The notes beneath the pieces were generated by a model, which saw only the letters and a list, made by a program, of their open reading frames with translations, did not search any database and was not told the DNA's origin. Positions 8,027 to 16,554 of a stretch of 64,000 nt of DNA are shown one piece after another (position 1 is the first letter of the stretch; each line of letters opens with the position of its first letter). Origin of the DNA: Gaiellasilicea sp963761905 (GTDB lineage: Bacteria > Actinomycetota > Thermoleophilia > Gaiellales > Gaiellaceae); NCBI GenBank assembly GCA_963761905.1, contig CAVXIQ010000006.1, forward strand, positions 248,001 through 312,000, read 5' to 3'. The position numbers were made by a program, and so were the translations under genes.

Positions 8027-8032
8027 TAGGCT
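8027..8032 (+). promoter_or_regulatory. -10 element of a leaderless promoter for the 8.0-12.0 kb operon
   Basis: TAGGCT followed by exactly 6 bp and the ATG at 8039. No ribosome binding site. All four downstream genes are coupled by 4-bp overlaps, so this may drive the whole operon. Confidence 0.55.
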
Positions 8033-8038
8033 CGGCCC

Positions 8039-9202
8039 ATGAGCGCGGTCGCCTTCGACGTCGAGGCCGTCAGGAAGCGAACGTCCGCCCTCGACCGGGC
8101 GCTTGCGTTCTTCGACGGGCCGGGCGGTACCCAGTGCCCGGACGAGGTGATCGACGCGATCGCGCGCTACCTGCGCGAGGACAACGCGAACATCGGCGCT
8201 CCCTACGAGACGAGCGTGCGCACCGTCGAGCTCGTCGAGCGCTCGCGCGTCGCCGCCGGCCGCTTCCTCAACTGCCACCCCGACGAGGTCGCGTTCGGGC
8301 CGACCATGACCTCGCTCAATTTCCTGCTCACGCGCTGTCTCGCCCGGACGCTCAGCCGTGGGGACGAGGTGCTCGTGACCAAGCTCGACCACGACGCGAA
8401 CGTCTCCCCCTGGCTCGAGCTCGAGCACGACCTCGGGATCGTCGTCCGCTTCGTCGGCGTGCACGAGGATCTGACGCTCGACCTCGACGATCTCGAGCGC
8501 CAGCTCTCCGAGCGAACCCGCGTCGTCGCCTTTCCGATCGCCTCGAACGCGGTCGGGACCGCCCCGGACGTCGGCCGGATCGTCGAGCTTGCGCACGGTG
8601 TGGGCGCGCTCGCCTGGGCCGACGCCGTCCACTACGGCCCGCACGGCCCGATCGACGTCTCCGGCTGGGACGTCGACATCCTCCTCTGCTCGCCGTACAA
8701 GTACTTCGGGCCGCACATGGGGCTCGCGTTCGGCAAGCGGGAGCTGCTCGAGTCGTGGCGGCCGTACAAGGTGCGGCCGGCCGCGAACGAGCCCGTCGGC
8801 CACCGCTTCGAGCACGGGACGCAGCAGCACGAGCTGCTCGCCGGCTTCGTGGCGGCGGTCGAGTACATCGAGTCGCTCGGCTGGGACGCGATCGTGGCGC
8901 ACGAGCACGACCTGGGGCAGCGCTTCCTCGACGGGCTGCCGGAGCGCGTCGAGCTGTACGGCCTCCGCTCGATGGAGGGCCGGGTGCCCACCTTCTGCTT
9001 CAACGTGGCCGGACGCAGCGCCGAGGAGGTCGCGGTCGAGCTCGCCGCGCGGGAGATCGCCGTCTGGCACGGCGACTACTACGCCGTCGAGGTGATGCGG
9101 CACCTGGGGCTCGAGGGCGCGGGAGCCGTTCGCGCTGGCTTCGTCCACTACAACACCGCCGCCGAGGTCGACCGGCTGCTGGCGGCGCTGGGAGAGCTCT
9201 GA
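8039..9202 (+). CDS. Cysteine desulfurase-like PLP-dependent aminotransferase (class V)
   Basis: 387-residue fold-type I PLP enzyme of the cysteine desulfurase-like group. The N-terminus has AFFDGPGGTQCPDEVIDAI, the cofactor region holds the Asp of WADAVHYGPH, and the PLP lysine lies in CSPYKYFGPHMG. The C-terminus (GAVRAGFVHYNTAAEVDRLLAALGE) is typical. No Fe-S assembly partner (IscU/SufU) is nearby, so a role in cofactor assembly is not supported; the substrate is open. First gene of a tight operon with an epimerase-like protein, a thiol-dependent dehydrogenase and an MBL hydrolase. Confidence 0.85.
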   Translation: MSAVAFDVEAVRKRTSALDRALAFFDGPGGTQCPDEVIDAIARYLREDNANIGAPYETSVRTVELVERSRVAAGRFLNCHPDEVAFGPTMTSLNFLLTRCLARTLSRGDEVLVTKLDHDANVSPWLELEHDLGIVVRFVGVHEDLTLDLDDLERQLSERTRVVAFPIASNAVGTAPDVGRIVELAHGVGALAWADAVHYGPHGPIDVSGWDVDILLCSPYKYFGPHMGLAFGKRELLESWRPYKVRPAANEPVGHRFEHGTQQHELLAGFVAAVEYIESLGWDAIVAHEHDLGQRFLDGLPERVELYGLRSMEGRVPTFCFNVAGRSAEEVAVELAAREIAVWHGDYYAVEVMRHLGLEGAGAVRAGFVHYNTAAEVDRLLAALGEL

Positions 9203-10137
9203 GGATCCTCGTCCTCGGCGGCACGCGCTTTCTCGGCCGCGCGATCGCCGAGGAGGCTCTCGCCCGTGGGCACGAGCTGACCCTCTTCAATCGCGGCGAG
9301 ACGAACCCCGAGCTGTTCTCGGAAGCCGAGAAGCTGCGCGGCGACCGGAAGGAGGATCTGGCGGCGCTCGGCGACCGCAGCTGGGACGCCGTGATCGATC
9401 CGTCCGGCTACGTGCCGGCCGTCGTCCGCCGGTCGGCCGAGGCGCTGCGCGGCTCCGGCCGCTACGTCTTCATCTCGACCATCTCGGTCTACCCGGATTT
9501 CGACGAGGTCCGAGCCGAAGGCGATCCAACTGCCGAGCTCGGCGAGGGCTCCGCCGACGAGCTGGCCTCGGACTACTCGAACTACGGCGCGCTGAAGGCG
9601 CTCTGCGAAGCCGAGGTGGAGCGGGTCTTCGGCGACCGGGCGCTGATCGTCCGCCCCGGCTTGATCGTCGGCCCGCACGATCCGACAGGCCGTTTCACCT
9701 ACTGGACCCACCGGCTCGCCCGCGGCGGCGAGATCCTCGCCCCGGGCCCACCCGAGCGGCTGACGCAGTTCATCGACGTGCGCGACCTCGCGGAGTGGAC
9801 GCTCGATGCGGTCGAGCGCGAGCTCGGCGGGCTGTTCAACGCGACGAACGAGGGGACGCCTTGGGCGGATCTGCTCGCCGGCGCCGACGTGACGTGGGTA
9901 TCGGACGAGTTCCTCCAGGAGCACGAGGTCGGCGAGTGGATGGAGCTGCCGCTCTGGATCGCCGGCGTCGGGATGAGGACGGACGTGAGTCGCGCCGTCG
10001 CCGCGGGTCTTCGTTTCCGGCCGGTCGAGGAGACGATCGCCGGCGCCGTCGACGCTCCCGCGGTCGAGGGCGTCGGCCTGACGCCCGAGCGCGAGGCGGA
10101 GCTCCTCGCCGCCTGGCGCGGGCGGGCGGCCGCGTGA
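9199..10137 (+). CDS. NAD-dependent epimerase/dehydratase family protein (probable CTG start)
   Basis: 312-residue extended-SDR protein. The dinucleotide motif VLGGTRFLG sits at residues 5-13, so any start must lie before it. In this frame there is no ATG, GTG or TTG between the 3' end of the upstream gene and the motif; CTG at 9199-9201 is the only candidate. It overlaps the upstream TGA as CTGA and is preceded by GGGAGAG. Later features are FISTISVYPDF, the YSNYGALKALCE active-site segment and PGLIVGPHDPTGRFTYW. This resembles isoflavone-reductase/NmrA-like bacterial reductases; substrate unknown. Confidence 0.85.
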   Translation: MRILVLGGTRFLGRAIAEEALARGHELTLFNRGETNPELFSEAEKLRGDRKEDLAALGDRSWDAVIDPSGYVPAVVRRSAEALRGSGRYVFISTISVYPDFDEVRAEGDPTAELGEGSADELASDYSNYGALKALCEAEVERVFGDRALIVRPGLIVGPHDPTGRFTYWTHRLARGGEILAPGPPERLTQFIDVRDLAEWTLDAVERELGGLFNATNEGTPWADLLAGADVTWVSDEFLQEHEVGEWMELPLWIAGVGMRTDVSRAVAAGLRFRPVEETIAGAVDAPAVEGVGLTPEREAELLAAWRGRAAA

Positions 10138-11240
10138 AGATCAAGGCCGCCGTCCTCGAGGAGTTCGGAGCGCCGCTTCGGATTCAGGAGCTCGAGCTGG
10201 CCGAGCCCAAGGCCGGCGAGGTGCTCGTCCGGCTCGTCGCCTGCGGCGTCTGCCACACCGACCTCTACACCGCCTCCGGCGCCGATCCGTCCGGCTACGC
10301 GCCGACGGTGCTCGGGCACGAAGGCGCCGGCGTCGTCGAGCGCATCGGCGACGGCGTCACGTCGCTGCGAGAGGGCGATCACGTCGTCACGCTCTTCGCG
10401 CCACAGTGCGGCGAATGCGTCCATTGCGCGACGCCCCGGATCAGCCTCTGCCTGACGATCCGCGAGCAGCAGAACCAGGGGTACCTGCCGGACGGAACGG
10501 CGCGGCTCTCGCGGGACGGCGAGCCGATCCGCCACTTCATGGGCACCTCGACCTTCGCCGAGTACACGGTGATGCCGGAGATCGCCCTGGCGAAGGTGAA
10601 TCCGGAGGCGCCGCTCGAGGGGGCGGCGCTCTTCGCGTGCGGGCTCTCGACCGGGCTCGGCGCGGCCCTGAACACGGCGGACGTGAAATCCGGCTCGACG
10701 TGCGTCGTCTTCGGCGCGGGCCTCGTCGGCCTCGGCGCCGTGATCGGCTGCCGCCTCGCGGGCGCGGAGCGGATCGTCTGCGTCGACCTCTCCGAGGAAC
10801 GGCTCGAGCTTGCGAAGGCGCATGGCGCCACCGAGACGATGGTCGGCGGCGCTGACACGGTCGAGCGGATCGTCGAGTCGACGGGCGGATTCGGCGCCGA
10901 CTACACGTTCGAGGCGACCGGCAACGTCGGCGTGATGCGCCAGGCGGTCGAGTCGGCCCGGATGGGCTGGGGCCTCTGCACGGTCGCTGGCGTGGCCGGC
11001 AAGGGCGAGACGCTCGACGTCGTCCCGCGCTACCTGATCACCGGCCGCCGGATCGCCGGCTCGTCGTTCGGCGGCGTCAAGGGCCGCGACCAGGTGCCAC
11101 AGCTCGTCGAACGGTGGCTCGCGGGCGAGATCGACGTCGAGTCGTTCCTCTCGCACCGGCTCACGCTCGAGGAGGTCAACCGCGGATTCGAGCTGATGGA
11201 GGCCCAGGACGGAATCAGGAGCGTGATCCAGTTCTCGTGA
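10134..11240 (+). CDS. Zinc-dependent class III-type alcohol dehydrogenase (S-(hydroxymethyl)mycothiol dehydrogenase-like)
   Basis: 368-residue medium-chain dehydrogenase. Catalytic zinc ligands are in ACGVCHTDL and GHEGAG; the structural zinc site is the four-Cys run CGECVHCATPRISLC; the Rossmann motif is FGAGLVGLGAV. The spacing and the absence of a long insertion fit the class III (formaldehyde/S-nitrosothiol) group. Immediate coupling to an MBL-fold hydrolase is the arrangement known for mycobacterial MscR and its neighbour, which supports thiol-dependent formaldehyde or S-nitrosothiol detoxification. GTG 10134 overlaps the epimerase stop as GTGA. The exact thiol is inference. Confidence 0.82.
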   Translation: MKIKAAVLEEFGAPLRIQELELAEPKAGEVLVRLVACGVCHTDLYTASGADPSGYAPTVLGHEGAGVVERIGDGVTSLREGDHVVTLFAPQCGECVHCATPRISLCLTIREQQNQGYLPDGTARLSRDGEPIRHFMGTSTFAEYTVMPEIALAKVNPEAPLEGAALFACGLSTGLGAALNTADVKSGSTCVVFGAGLVGLGAVIGCRLAGAERIVCVDLSEERLELAKAHGATETMVGGADTVERIVESTGGFGADYTFEATGNVGVMRQAVESARMGWGLCTVAGVAGKGETLDVVPRYLITGRRIAGSSFGGVKGRDQVPQLVERWLAGEIDVESFLSHRLTLEEVNRGFELMEAQDGIRSVIQFS

Positions 11241-11974
11241 TCGTCGAGCGCGCCGAGCACCCGCAGTGGACGTCGAACGCCTATCTCGTCGCCGACGAGC
11301 AGGGGGGTCATGGCGTGCTGGTCGACTCGAACGGCGTCGAGGAGCCGCTGCTTGAGCAGATCGAGGCGCGCGACCTGACGATCACGCATGTGCTCGTCAC
11401 GCATCACCACGCCGATCACGTGGTCGACGTGAGTGGGCTCGGAAAGCGCTTCGGCGTGCCTGTCGCCGGCAGCGCGCTGACGGCGGAGGCGGGCGTTCGG
11501 CTGGACGAGACCTTCGCCGACCGCGACGTGCTCCGCTCGGGCGCGCTCGAGATCGAGGTGCTGGCCACTCCCGGCCACTGCCTCGACCATCACGCGCTGC
11601 TCGTGAACGGCACGGACTGCCTCACCGCCGACTGCCTCTTCAAGGGCACCGTCGGCGGCACGGGCGGCGGCGGACCGAACGGCTACGCCGACCAGGTGCA
11701 CTCGATCATGGAGCGGCTGATGTCGCTCCCGCCCGAGACGCGGATCCATCCGGGCCACACGCTCCCTTCGACGGTCGGCGCCGAGTGGGAGCAGAACCCG
11801 TTCATCCGGATCTGGCGCGGGCTCGACCCGGAGGGCGCTGAGCCCTGCCGCGTTCGCGGCGAGGAGGCGACGCTGATCCTCTTCGGCCCGGACTACGACG
11901 GCACGCACAAGGCCTGGGTGCGCTATCCCGACGGCCGCGACGCGATCGTCGGCGGCAGTCAGATCGAGCGGTAG
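11237..11974 (+). CDS. MBL-fold metallo-hydrolase (partner of the MscR-like dehydrogenase)
   Basis: 245-residue metallo-beta-lactamase-fold hydrolase. The metal motif THHHADH is present (ITHVLVTHHHADHVVD), followed by TPGHCLDH, the bridging Asp in LTADCLFKG and HPGHTLPST. Length and motifs match glyoxalase II-like thioester hydrolases. Coupled to the dehydrogenase by GTGA (11237-11240), so it probably hydrolyses the thioester that the dehydrogenase makes (inference from the mycobacterial pair). Confidence 0.85.
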   Translation: MIVERAEHPQWTSNAYLVADEQGGHGVLVDSNGVEEPLLEQIEARDLTITHVLVTHHHADHVVDVSGLGKRFGVPVAGSALTAEAGVRLDETFADRDVLRSGALEIEVLATPGHCLDHHALLVNGTDCLTADCLFKGTVGGTGGGGPNGYADQVHSIMERLMSLPPETRIHPGHTLPSTVGAEWEQNPFIRIWRGLDPEGAEPCRVRGEEATLILFGPDYDGTHKAWVRYPDGRDAIVGGSQIER

Positions 11975-11980
11975 CGCCGC

Positions 11981-12826
11981 TCAGGCGTGGGCGGCGGCGG
12001 CGCGCTTCCAGCGCTCGTCGTCGCGGCGGATCAGGTCCGGATCGACGCCGCGCGCTTCGGCGAGGTCGAGCGTCAGGAGGTGGAAGCGGACGATGTCCAC
12101 GGCCGGATGCTCGGTCGGGACGAGGACGACGTCGCAGCCGAGAACCTCGAGCGCGGCGACCGCGTCGTGCGCGCGCTCGGCCGCCCGGCCCTCGCCTTCG
12201 AGCACGAAGCAGCGGACCGTCTCGTCCACGGCTGAGAGCGGCCCGTGGAGCAACTGCTCCGTCTCCCACGCCTCCGCTGCGAGAAACACGCCTTCGCGCA
12301 GCTTCAGTGCCGCCTCCTGCGCGGTCGGCCAGTCCCGCCCAGCGCCGGCGACCACGAAGCGCTCGTGCGTCGAGACCGGGAAACGCTCGCCGCCGAGCAC
12401 GTCCGCGACCCGATCCGGCAGCGCCGAGATGTCGTCGCCGCGAAGCGCCGCGAGCGCGGCGACCGCGCACGTGTAGCTCGCGGTGTGACAAAGGCTCTCC
12501 TCGACCTCGGGCGTGCAGACGACGACTTCCTCGCAGAGCTCGGCGAGCGGCCCGTCGGCCTTGCCCGTGACGAGCCACTTCGGGCCCGAGAAGGCTCGCG
12601 CAGCCTCCAGCGTCAGCTTCGTCGCCCCCTCGTGGCTGACGAGCACGAGTAGGTCTGCCTCCGGCGGCTGCAGAACCGCCTCGAGCGACTGCAGCGAGGC
12701 GCCGCCCGTCTGAGCAGCGTGAAACGACGTGCCCGCGCCGACGTGGACGACGCGTCCGTCCGGCAGCCGCCGCTCTGTGGGCACGACGGCGAGCCACTCC
12801 GGCTGCGCGGCGACCGCCTTCCGCAT
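11981..12826 (-). CDS. SIS-domain sugar isomerase (GlmS isomerase-like, no glutaminase domain)
   Basis: 281-residue protein with two SIS subdomains resembling the isomerase half of GlmS/AgaS. The first holds HVGAGTSFHAAQTGG and LLVLVSHEGATKLTLEA, the second VVAGAGRDWPTAQEAALKLRE and WETEQLLHGPLS. The N-terminal amidotransferase domain is missing, so it would use ammonia-free isomerisation or deamination of a sugar phosphate. ATG 12826 is preceded by AGGGGAAAG; an in-frame extension to 12946 would overlap the divergent M16 gene and is not conserved. Confidence 0.78.
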   Translation of the reverse strand: MRKAVAAQPEWLAVVPTERRLPDGRVVHVGAGTSFHAAQTGGASLQSLEAVLQPPEADLLVLVSHEGATKLTLEAARAFSGPKWLVTGKADGPLAELCEEVVVCTPEVEESLCHTASYTCAVAALAALRGDDISALPDRVADVLGGERFPVSTHERFVVAGAGRDWPTAQEAALKLREGVFLAAEAWETEQLLHGPLSAVDETVRCFVLEGEGRAAERAHDAVAALEVLGCDVVLVPTEHPAVDIVRFHLLTLDLAEARGVDPDLIRRDDERWKRAAAAHA

Positions 12827-12896
12827 CTTTCCCCTGGCATCTTCTCTCTTGGCACATTCTCCTCGGGCACGGGTGCCTCTATAGCATGGCCGGGTC

Positions 12897-14159
12897 ATGG
12901 GAGTTTTCGAGCGGCACCAGCTATCGAACGGCCTCCGCGTGCTCACCGCGCCGATGCCGCAGGCGCAATCGGTCTCCTGCCTCGTGATGCTGGCGGCGGG
13001 CTCCCGCTACGAGACGCCCGAGACGAACGGGATCGCCCACTTCGCCGAGCACATGTTCTTCAAGGGCACCGACGCGCGTCCGACCGCCCGCGACATCGCC
13101 GGCGAGATCGACGCGATCGGGGGCGAGTTCAACGCGTTCACCGGCAAGGAGTACACCGGCTACTACGTCCGCTGCGCCGCCGAGACGCGCGACACGGCGC
13201 TCGACGTCCTCGTCGACATGCTCCGGCGCTCGAAGTTCGACCCGGACGAGATCGAGCGCGAGAAGGGCGTGATCGTCGAGGAGATGAACATGTACTTCGA
13301 CACGCCGCGCGACTTCATCGGCGGCGTCTACGACGAGCTCATCTACGGCGACCAGCCGCTCGGCTGGGACATCATCGGGCGCAAGGAGACGGTGCGCGAG
13401 GCGACGCGCGAGACATTCCTCGAGTACGTCGACACCTGGTATCGGCCGGACCGGATGGTCGTCGGCGTCGGTGGCCGGATCGGAGACGGCCTCGACGCCA
13501 AGCTCGAGGAGTTGCTGGGAAGCCTGGAGCCGCGCGAGACCGGCTCGCCCGCGCCGTTCGCGATGCCGCAGAACGGCGGCCACGTCCGCGTCCACACCAA
13601 GGAGTCAGATCAGGCCCATCTCGTCCTCGGCGTCCGCAGCAGGCCGCTCACCGACCCCGACCGCTACGTGCTCCAGCTCCTCTCGACGGTGCTCGGCGGC
13701 GGGATGTCCTCGCGCCTTTTCACCGAGGTGCGCGAGCGGCGCGGCCTCGCCTACTACGTCTTCGGCACGAATCACGCCTACACGGACACGGGCTCGCTCT
13801 ACGCGCAGTCGGGGGTCGACATCAACCGGATCGACGACGCCGTGACGACGATCGTCGAGCAGTTCCGGCTCCTCGCCTCCGAGGCGGTGCCCGCCGACGA
13901 GCTCGAGAAGGCGCGCAACTTCGCCAAGGGCCGCTTCGTGCTCCAGCTCGAGAGCCCCCACGGCACGATCATGTTCGGGCTCCGGCGCGAGGTGCTCGAA
14001 GGCCAGGCGACCGAGCCGCAAGCTGTGCTCGACGCGCTCGACGCCGTGACGGCCGAGGACATCCAGCGTGTCGCGCAGGAAATTCTCGACACCGGCTTCC
14101 ATCTCGCCGTGATCGGCCCGTTCGACGACGCCGAGCGGTTCGAGAAGCTCGTCGTCTAG
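12897..14159 (+). CDS. M16 family zinc peptidase (processing peptidase-like)
   Basis: 420-residue M16B metallopeptidase. The inverted zinc motif HFAEH (GIAHFAEHMFFKGT) is at about residues 49-53, with the third ligand Glu in EKGVIVEEMNM. The C-terminal half has the substrate-binding R/Y segment VRERRGLAYYVFG, so both halves of the clam-shell are present. Homologues process or degrade small peptides; the substrate is unknown. A weak -10 (TAGCAT, 12882-12887) precedes the ATG by 9 bp and no ribosome binding site is visible. Confidence 0.92.
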   Translation: MGVFERHQLSNGLRVLTAPMPQAQSVSCLVMLAAGSRYETPETNGIAHFAEHMFFKGTDARPTARDIAGEIDAIGGEFNAFTGKEYTGYYVRCAAETRDTALDVLVDMLRRSKFDPDEIEREKGVIVEEMNMYFDTPRDFIGGVYDELIYGDQPLGWDIIGRKETVREATRETFLEYVDTWYRPDRMVVGVGGRIGDGLDAKLEELLGSLEPRETGSPAPFAMPQNGGHVRVHTKESDQAHLVLGVRSRPLTDPDRYVLQLLSTVLGGGMSSRLFTEVRERRGLAYYVFGTNHAYTDTGSLYAQSGVDINRIDDAVTTIVEQFRLLASEAVPADELEKARNFAKGRFVLQLESPHGTIMFGLRREVLEGQATEPQAVLDALDAVTAEDIQRVAQEILDTGFHLAVIGPFDDAERFEKLVV

Positions 14160-14166
14160 CCACGGC

Positions 14167-14793
14167 TTGACGCCCGAGCTTCGAGACGTCGCGCCCGGTC
14201 TCTGGATCTGGCGGCTCGACCATCCCGACTGGGAACCGGACGCCGGTTGGGCGCCTCCAGTTAGCTCGACCTGCGCCGCGTCCGGCGGCGAGGTCGTCCT
14301 CCTCGACCCGCTCGCTCCGCCCGACGAGGCGACCGAGATCTGGGCTCGGTTCGACGCGTCGCCGCCTACCGTCGTCGTGATCCTGAAGCCCGATCACGTC
14401 CGGGACGTCGACGTGTTCGTCCAGCGTTATGGCGCCCGCGCGTTCGGGCCCCACCTCGTCTGGCGCGACAACATTCCGGAGACGGAGCTCGAGGGGATCG
14501 AGCCGGGCGCCGAGCTGCCCGGGGGCCTCGTCGCCCTCTACGACGGGCGTGGCCGCAACGAGACGCCGGTCTGGCTGCCCGAGCAGCGCGCCCTCGTCTT
14601 CGCCGATGCGCTGACCGAACGGGACGGGGAGCTGCTGGTCTGGGGGACGCCCTGGCACGAGGAGCGGACGCTGCCGGCCTTGCGCGACCTGCTCGAGCTG
14701 CCGTTCGAGCACGTGATCGTCTCGCACGGGGAACCGGTGCACGACCGGGCCGCGTACGAACGGGCGCTCGAGCTGCCGCCCTGGCGCGACTAG
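14167..14793 (+). CDS. MBL-fold-like hypothetical protein without the metal motif
   Basis: 208 residues, TTG start 8 bp after the M16 stop. The N-terminus (LRDVAPGLWIWRLDHPDW) and the later VLLDPLAP and VSHGEPV segments follow the metallo-beta-lactamase fold, but the HxHxDH motif is replaced by KPDHVRDVD, so zinc hydrolase activity is doubtful. Probably co-transcribed with the peptidase. Its stop shares CTAG (14790-14793) with the convergent M15 gene. Confidence 0.7.
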   Translation: MTPELRDVAPGLWIWRLDHPDWEPDAGWAPPVSSTCAASGGEVVLLDPLAPPDEATEIWARFDASPPTVVVILKPDHVRDVDVFVQRYGARAFGPHLVWRDNIPETELEGIEPGAELPGGLVALYDGRGRNETPVWLPEQRALVFADALTERDGELLVWGTPWHEERTLPALRDLLELPFEHVIVSHGEPVHDRAAYERALELPPWRD

Positions 14794-15407
14794 CGACCCG
14801 TCGTCGAGAAGTGCTGGTAGTCGCCGAAGGAGGCGCCCCACTTCCAGCCGACCGCGGCGAACGCGCGCACGAGCACGCCGTTCGGCATCGCCATCCCCTT
14901 CCGGTAACGATTTCGATCGACGAACGCGCGACCGGCCGGCGGCGAGACGCGCGAGCCTTGCACGTACGGGTTCTCGACCGGATTGACGTCGATCGCTTCG
15001 CCGTAGGCGTGGTTCGACCAGCGGGACGTGCCGCCGACGAAGCGGCAGTTGAAGCCGGAGGTGTTGTCGGCGGCCATCGAGGCGTCGTCGCTGCCCCGGT
15101 AGGCCGAGACCGGTTGCAGCCGTCGGAGCGGGAAGCGCTCGTTCCAGAGGATCCGGAACACCGCGAGCACGTCGGGCGCGACGCGGCTCGCGACAACGAT
15201 CCGGCCGGCGCGGGGGTTTCCGTCGAAACCCCAGTACGAAACGCGCACCGTGCGCAGCCGAGCGGGCGAGACCGGGCAGCCGGCGCGATACGAGTGGCGC
15301 AGATCGTCCCAGCGAACGGGCTCGATCGTGCCGACCGGCGCGGAAGCGGCTTGTGTCGTAGCGACACAAAGTCCCAGCACGAGGACGAGGAGGGCGGCGA
15401 TCCGCAC
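14790..15407 (-). CDS. Secreted M15-family D-Ala-D-Ala carboxypeptidase-like protein
   Basis: Peptidoglycan carboxypeptidase of the VanY/CwlK type, 205 residues. Residues 1-22 are a signal peptide (MRIAALLVLVLGLC). Zinc motif SNHAYGEAIDVN gives the His and Asp ligands and GDYQHFS the second His. The end of the signal peptide (VATTQA) is encoded by a palindromic element at 15351-15369. GTG at 15407 has a TANNNT box 6 bp upstream; the longer frame to 15689 runs antisense to the transpeptidase gene. Divergent from an L,D-transpeptidase with only 22 bp between start codons, so two cell-wall enzymes share one control region. Confidence 0.85.
   Translation of the reverse strand: MRIAALLVLVLGLCVATTQAASAPVGTIEPVRWDDLRHSYRAGCPVSPARLRTVRVSYWGFDGNPRAGRIVVASRVAPDVLAVFRILWNERFPLRRLQPVSAYRGSDDASMAADNTSGFNCRFVGGTSRWSNHAYGEAIDVNPVENPYVQGSRVSPPAGRAFVDRNRYRKGMAMPNGVLVRAFAAVGWKWGASFGDYQHFSTTGR
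15351..15369 (-). repeat. Palindromic coding element, copy 4 (M15 signal peptide)
   Basis: Arms TTGTGTCG / CGACACAA with a 3-nt centre. On the coding strand it encodes VATTQ at the signal peptide C-terminus. Compared with copies 1 and 2 both the T-A pair and its partner have changed to C-G (GTGTTG..CAACAC to GTGTCG..CGACAC), so pairing is kept. Confidence 0.55.
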
Positions 15408-15413
15408 GGGCGG

Positions 15414-15423
15414 AGCGTACTCT
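15414..15423. promoter_or_regulatory. Overlapping divergent leaderless promoters (M15 / L,D-transpeptidase)
   Basis: Rightward TACTCT (15418-15423) ends 6 bp before GTG 15430. Leftward TACGCT (15414-15419, read on the minus strand) ends 6 bp before GTG 15407. The two -10 boxes share the TA at 15418-15419, so polymerase can occupy only one at a time. Confidence 0.5.
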
Positions 15424-15429
15424 GGCCCC

Positions 15430-16077
15430 GTGCTCGTCTCGTTCCTCGCAGCGGCGGCGATGGCGGCCTGTCCGGCGAACATCGCGAACGCCGTGGACAC
15501 GCCGGCGAGCGCGCAACAGATCGTCACCGTCGAGGCGAAGGTCGCGCGGACGACGTACGCGTCGCTCCGAACCTGGCGTCGCGTCGGCGGCTGCTGGGTC
15601 GCAGCCGGCGGCCCGTACGGCGCGAGGCTCGGCAAGAACGGCCTCTCGGCGAACCGGCGCGAAGGCGACGGCACGACGCCCATAGGCACCTTCCCGATCG
15701 GCCGGACGATGTACGGGAACGCACCGGATCCCGGCGTCCGCTTCGCCTACCGGCGCCTGCGCTGCGGCGACTGGTGGAACGAGGATCCGCGCTCGCCGAC
15801 CTACAACACCTTCCAGCACGTCGCGTGCGGGACACGACCGCCGTTCGCGGGCGACAGCGAGGGGATGTGGGAGCAGCCGCGCGCCTACCCGTTCCTCGCC
15901 GTGATCGAGTACAACATGCGACCCGTCGTTCCCGGGCGTGGCTCGGGAATCTTCCTCCACGCCCAGACGGGCGGCCCGACGATCGGCTGCGTCAGCCTCC
16001 GCCGCGACCAGCTCGCATCGGTGCTGCGCTGGCTTCGGCCCGCGGCGAAGCCGGCGATCTGGATCGGGATCAGGTAG
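15430..16077 (+). CDS. Secreted L,D-transpeptidase (YkuD domain)
   Basis: Peptidoglycan 3-3 crosslinking enzyme or homologue, 215 residues. The signal peptide is MLVSFLAAAAMAACPANIANA. The YkuD catalytic region reads IFLHAQTGGPTIGCVSLRR, with the conserved His, the SxxGC-like Gly-Cys and the Arg; a lead-in KNGLSANRREGDGTTPIGTFP matches the family. GTG 15430 has the -10 at 15418. Transcribed away from the M15 carboxypeptidase. Ends 8 bp inside the convergent TPR gene. Confidence 0.88.
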   Translation: MLVSFLAAAAMAACPANIANAVDTPASAQQIVTVEAKVARTTYASLRTWRRVGGCWVAAGGPYGARLGKNGLSANRREGDGTTPIGTFPIGRTMYGNAPDPGVRFAYRRLRCGDWWNEDPRSPTYNTFQHVACGTRPPFAGDSEGMWEQPRAYPFLAVIEYNMRPVVPGRGSGIFLHAQTGGPTIGCVSLRRDQLASVLRWLRPAAKPAIWIGIR

Positions 16078-16509
16078 CGAGCTCGGCGAGCGCCTCCTCG
16101 AGGTGCTCGCGATCGTCGGCGTCCTCGATGAGCGCTCCGAGAGCGCGCGCCTGGGCGAGGTGGTACTCGGCGGTCTCGCGGTCGCCCGCAACGAAGGCCG
16201 CACGGGCGATCGCCTCGTGGGCGAAGGGAAGTCCCACTCCTCGCCGTCTCCGCTTTGCTCGAGGAGCTCGAGACAGCGTCGCGCGTGGTGGAGCGCCGGC
16301 TCGCCGCGACCGAGCACGGCGTAGACGCGCGAGATCTGCCACTCGCCGCGCGCCAGGTGGCGCGGCTCGCCGACCTGACCCCAGTGATGGCGCGACGCGT
16401 GTGCGGCGTGCAGCATCGCGTCGTCCTCGGCCGGCGTGCGCTCGGGCTGTTCCAGGAGCGTCCAGACGTGGTTGAAGAGATCGACTCCGAGCTGGCGGTG
16501 GTCGCTCAC
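16070..16509 (-). CDS. TPR-like hypothetical protein, frameshifted near 16228
   Basis: Helical protein of unknown function. The N-terminal part (LFNHVWTLLEQPERTPAEDD, HHWGQVGEP, ARGEWQISRVYAVLGRGEPA) is in the frame of GTG 16509; the C-terminal part (FAHEAIARAAFVAGDRETAE, YHLAQARALG) is one frame away. Adding one base in GACTTCCC near 16228 joins them into 146 residues with a stop at 16070. The order of helices fits a small TPR-like protein. Loss of one base is the simplest explanation. Confidence 0.65.
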
Positions 16510-16542
16510 GCGCCGTTTCTACCACCGCGGACGCCGGGACGT

Positions 16543-16548
16543 TACGTT
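16543..16548 (+). promoter_or_regulatory. -10 element of a leaderless promoter (ATP-grasp gene)
   Basis: TACGTT, 6 bp, then ATG 16555. No ribosome binding site. Confidence 0.5.
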
Positions 16549-16554
16549 TCGCCG

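Noticed and set aside
15250..15429. Longer L,D-transpeptidase N-terminus
   Set aside because: Would run antisense through the M15 signal peptide; the GTG at 15430 directly starts a signal peptide and has a -10 box.
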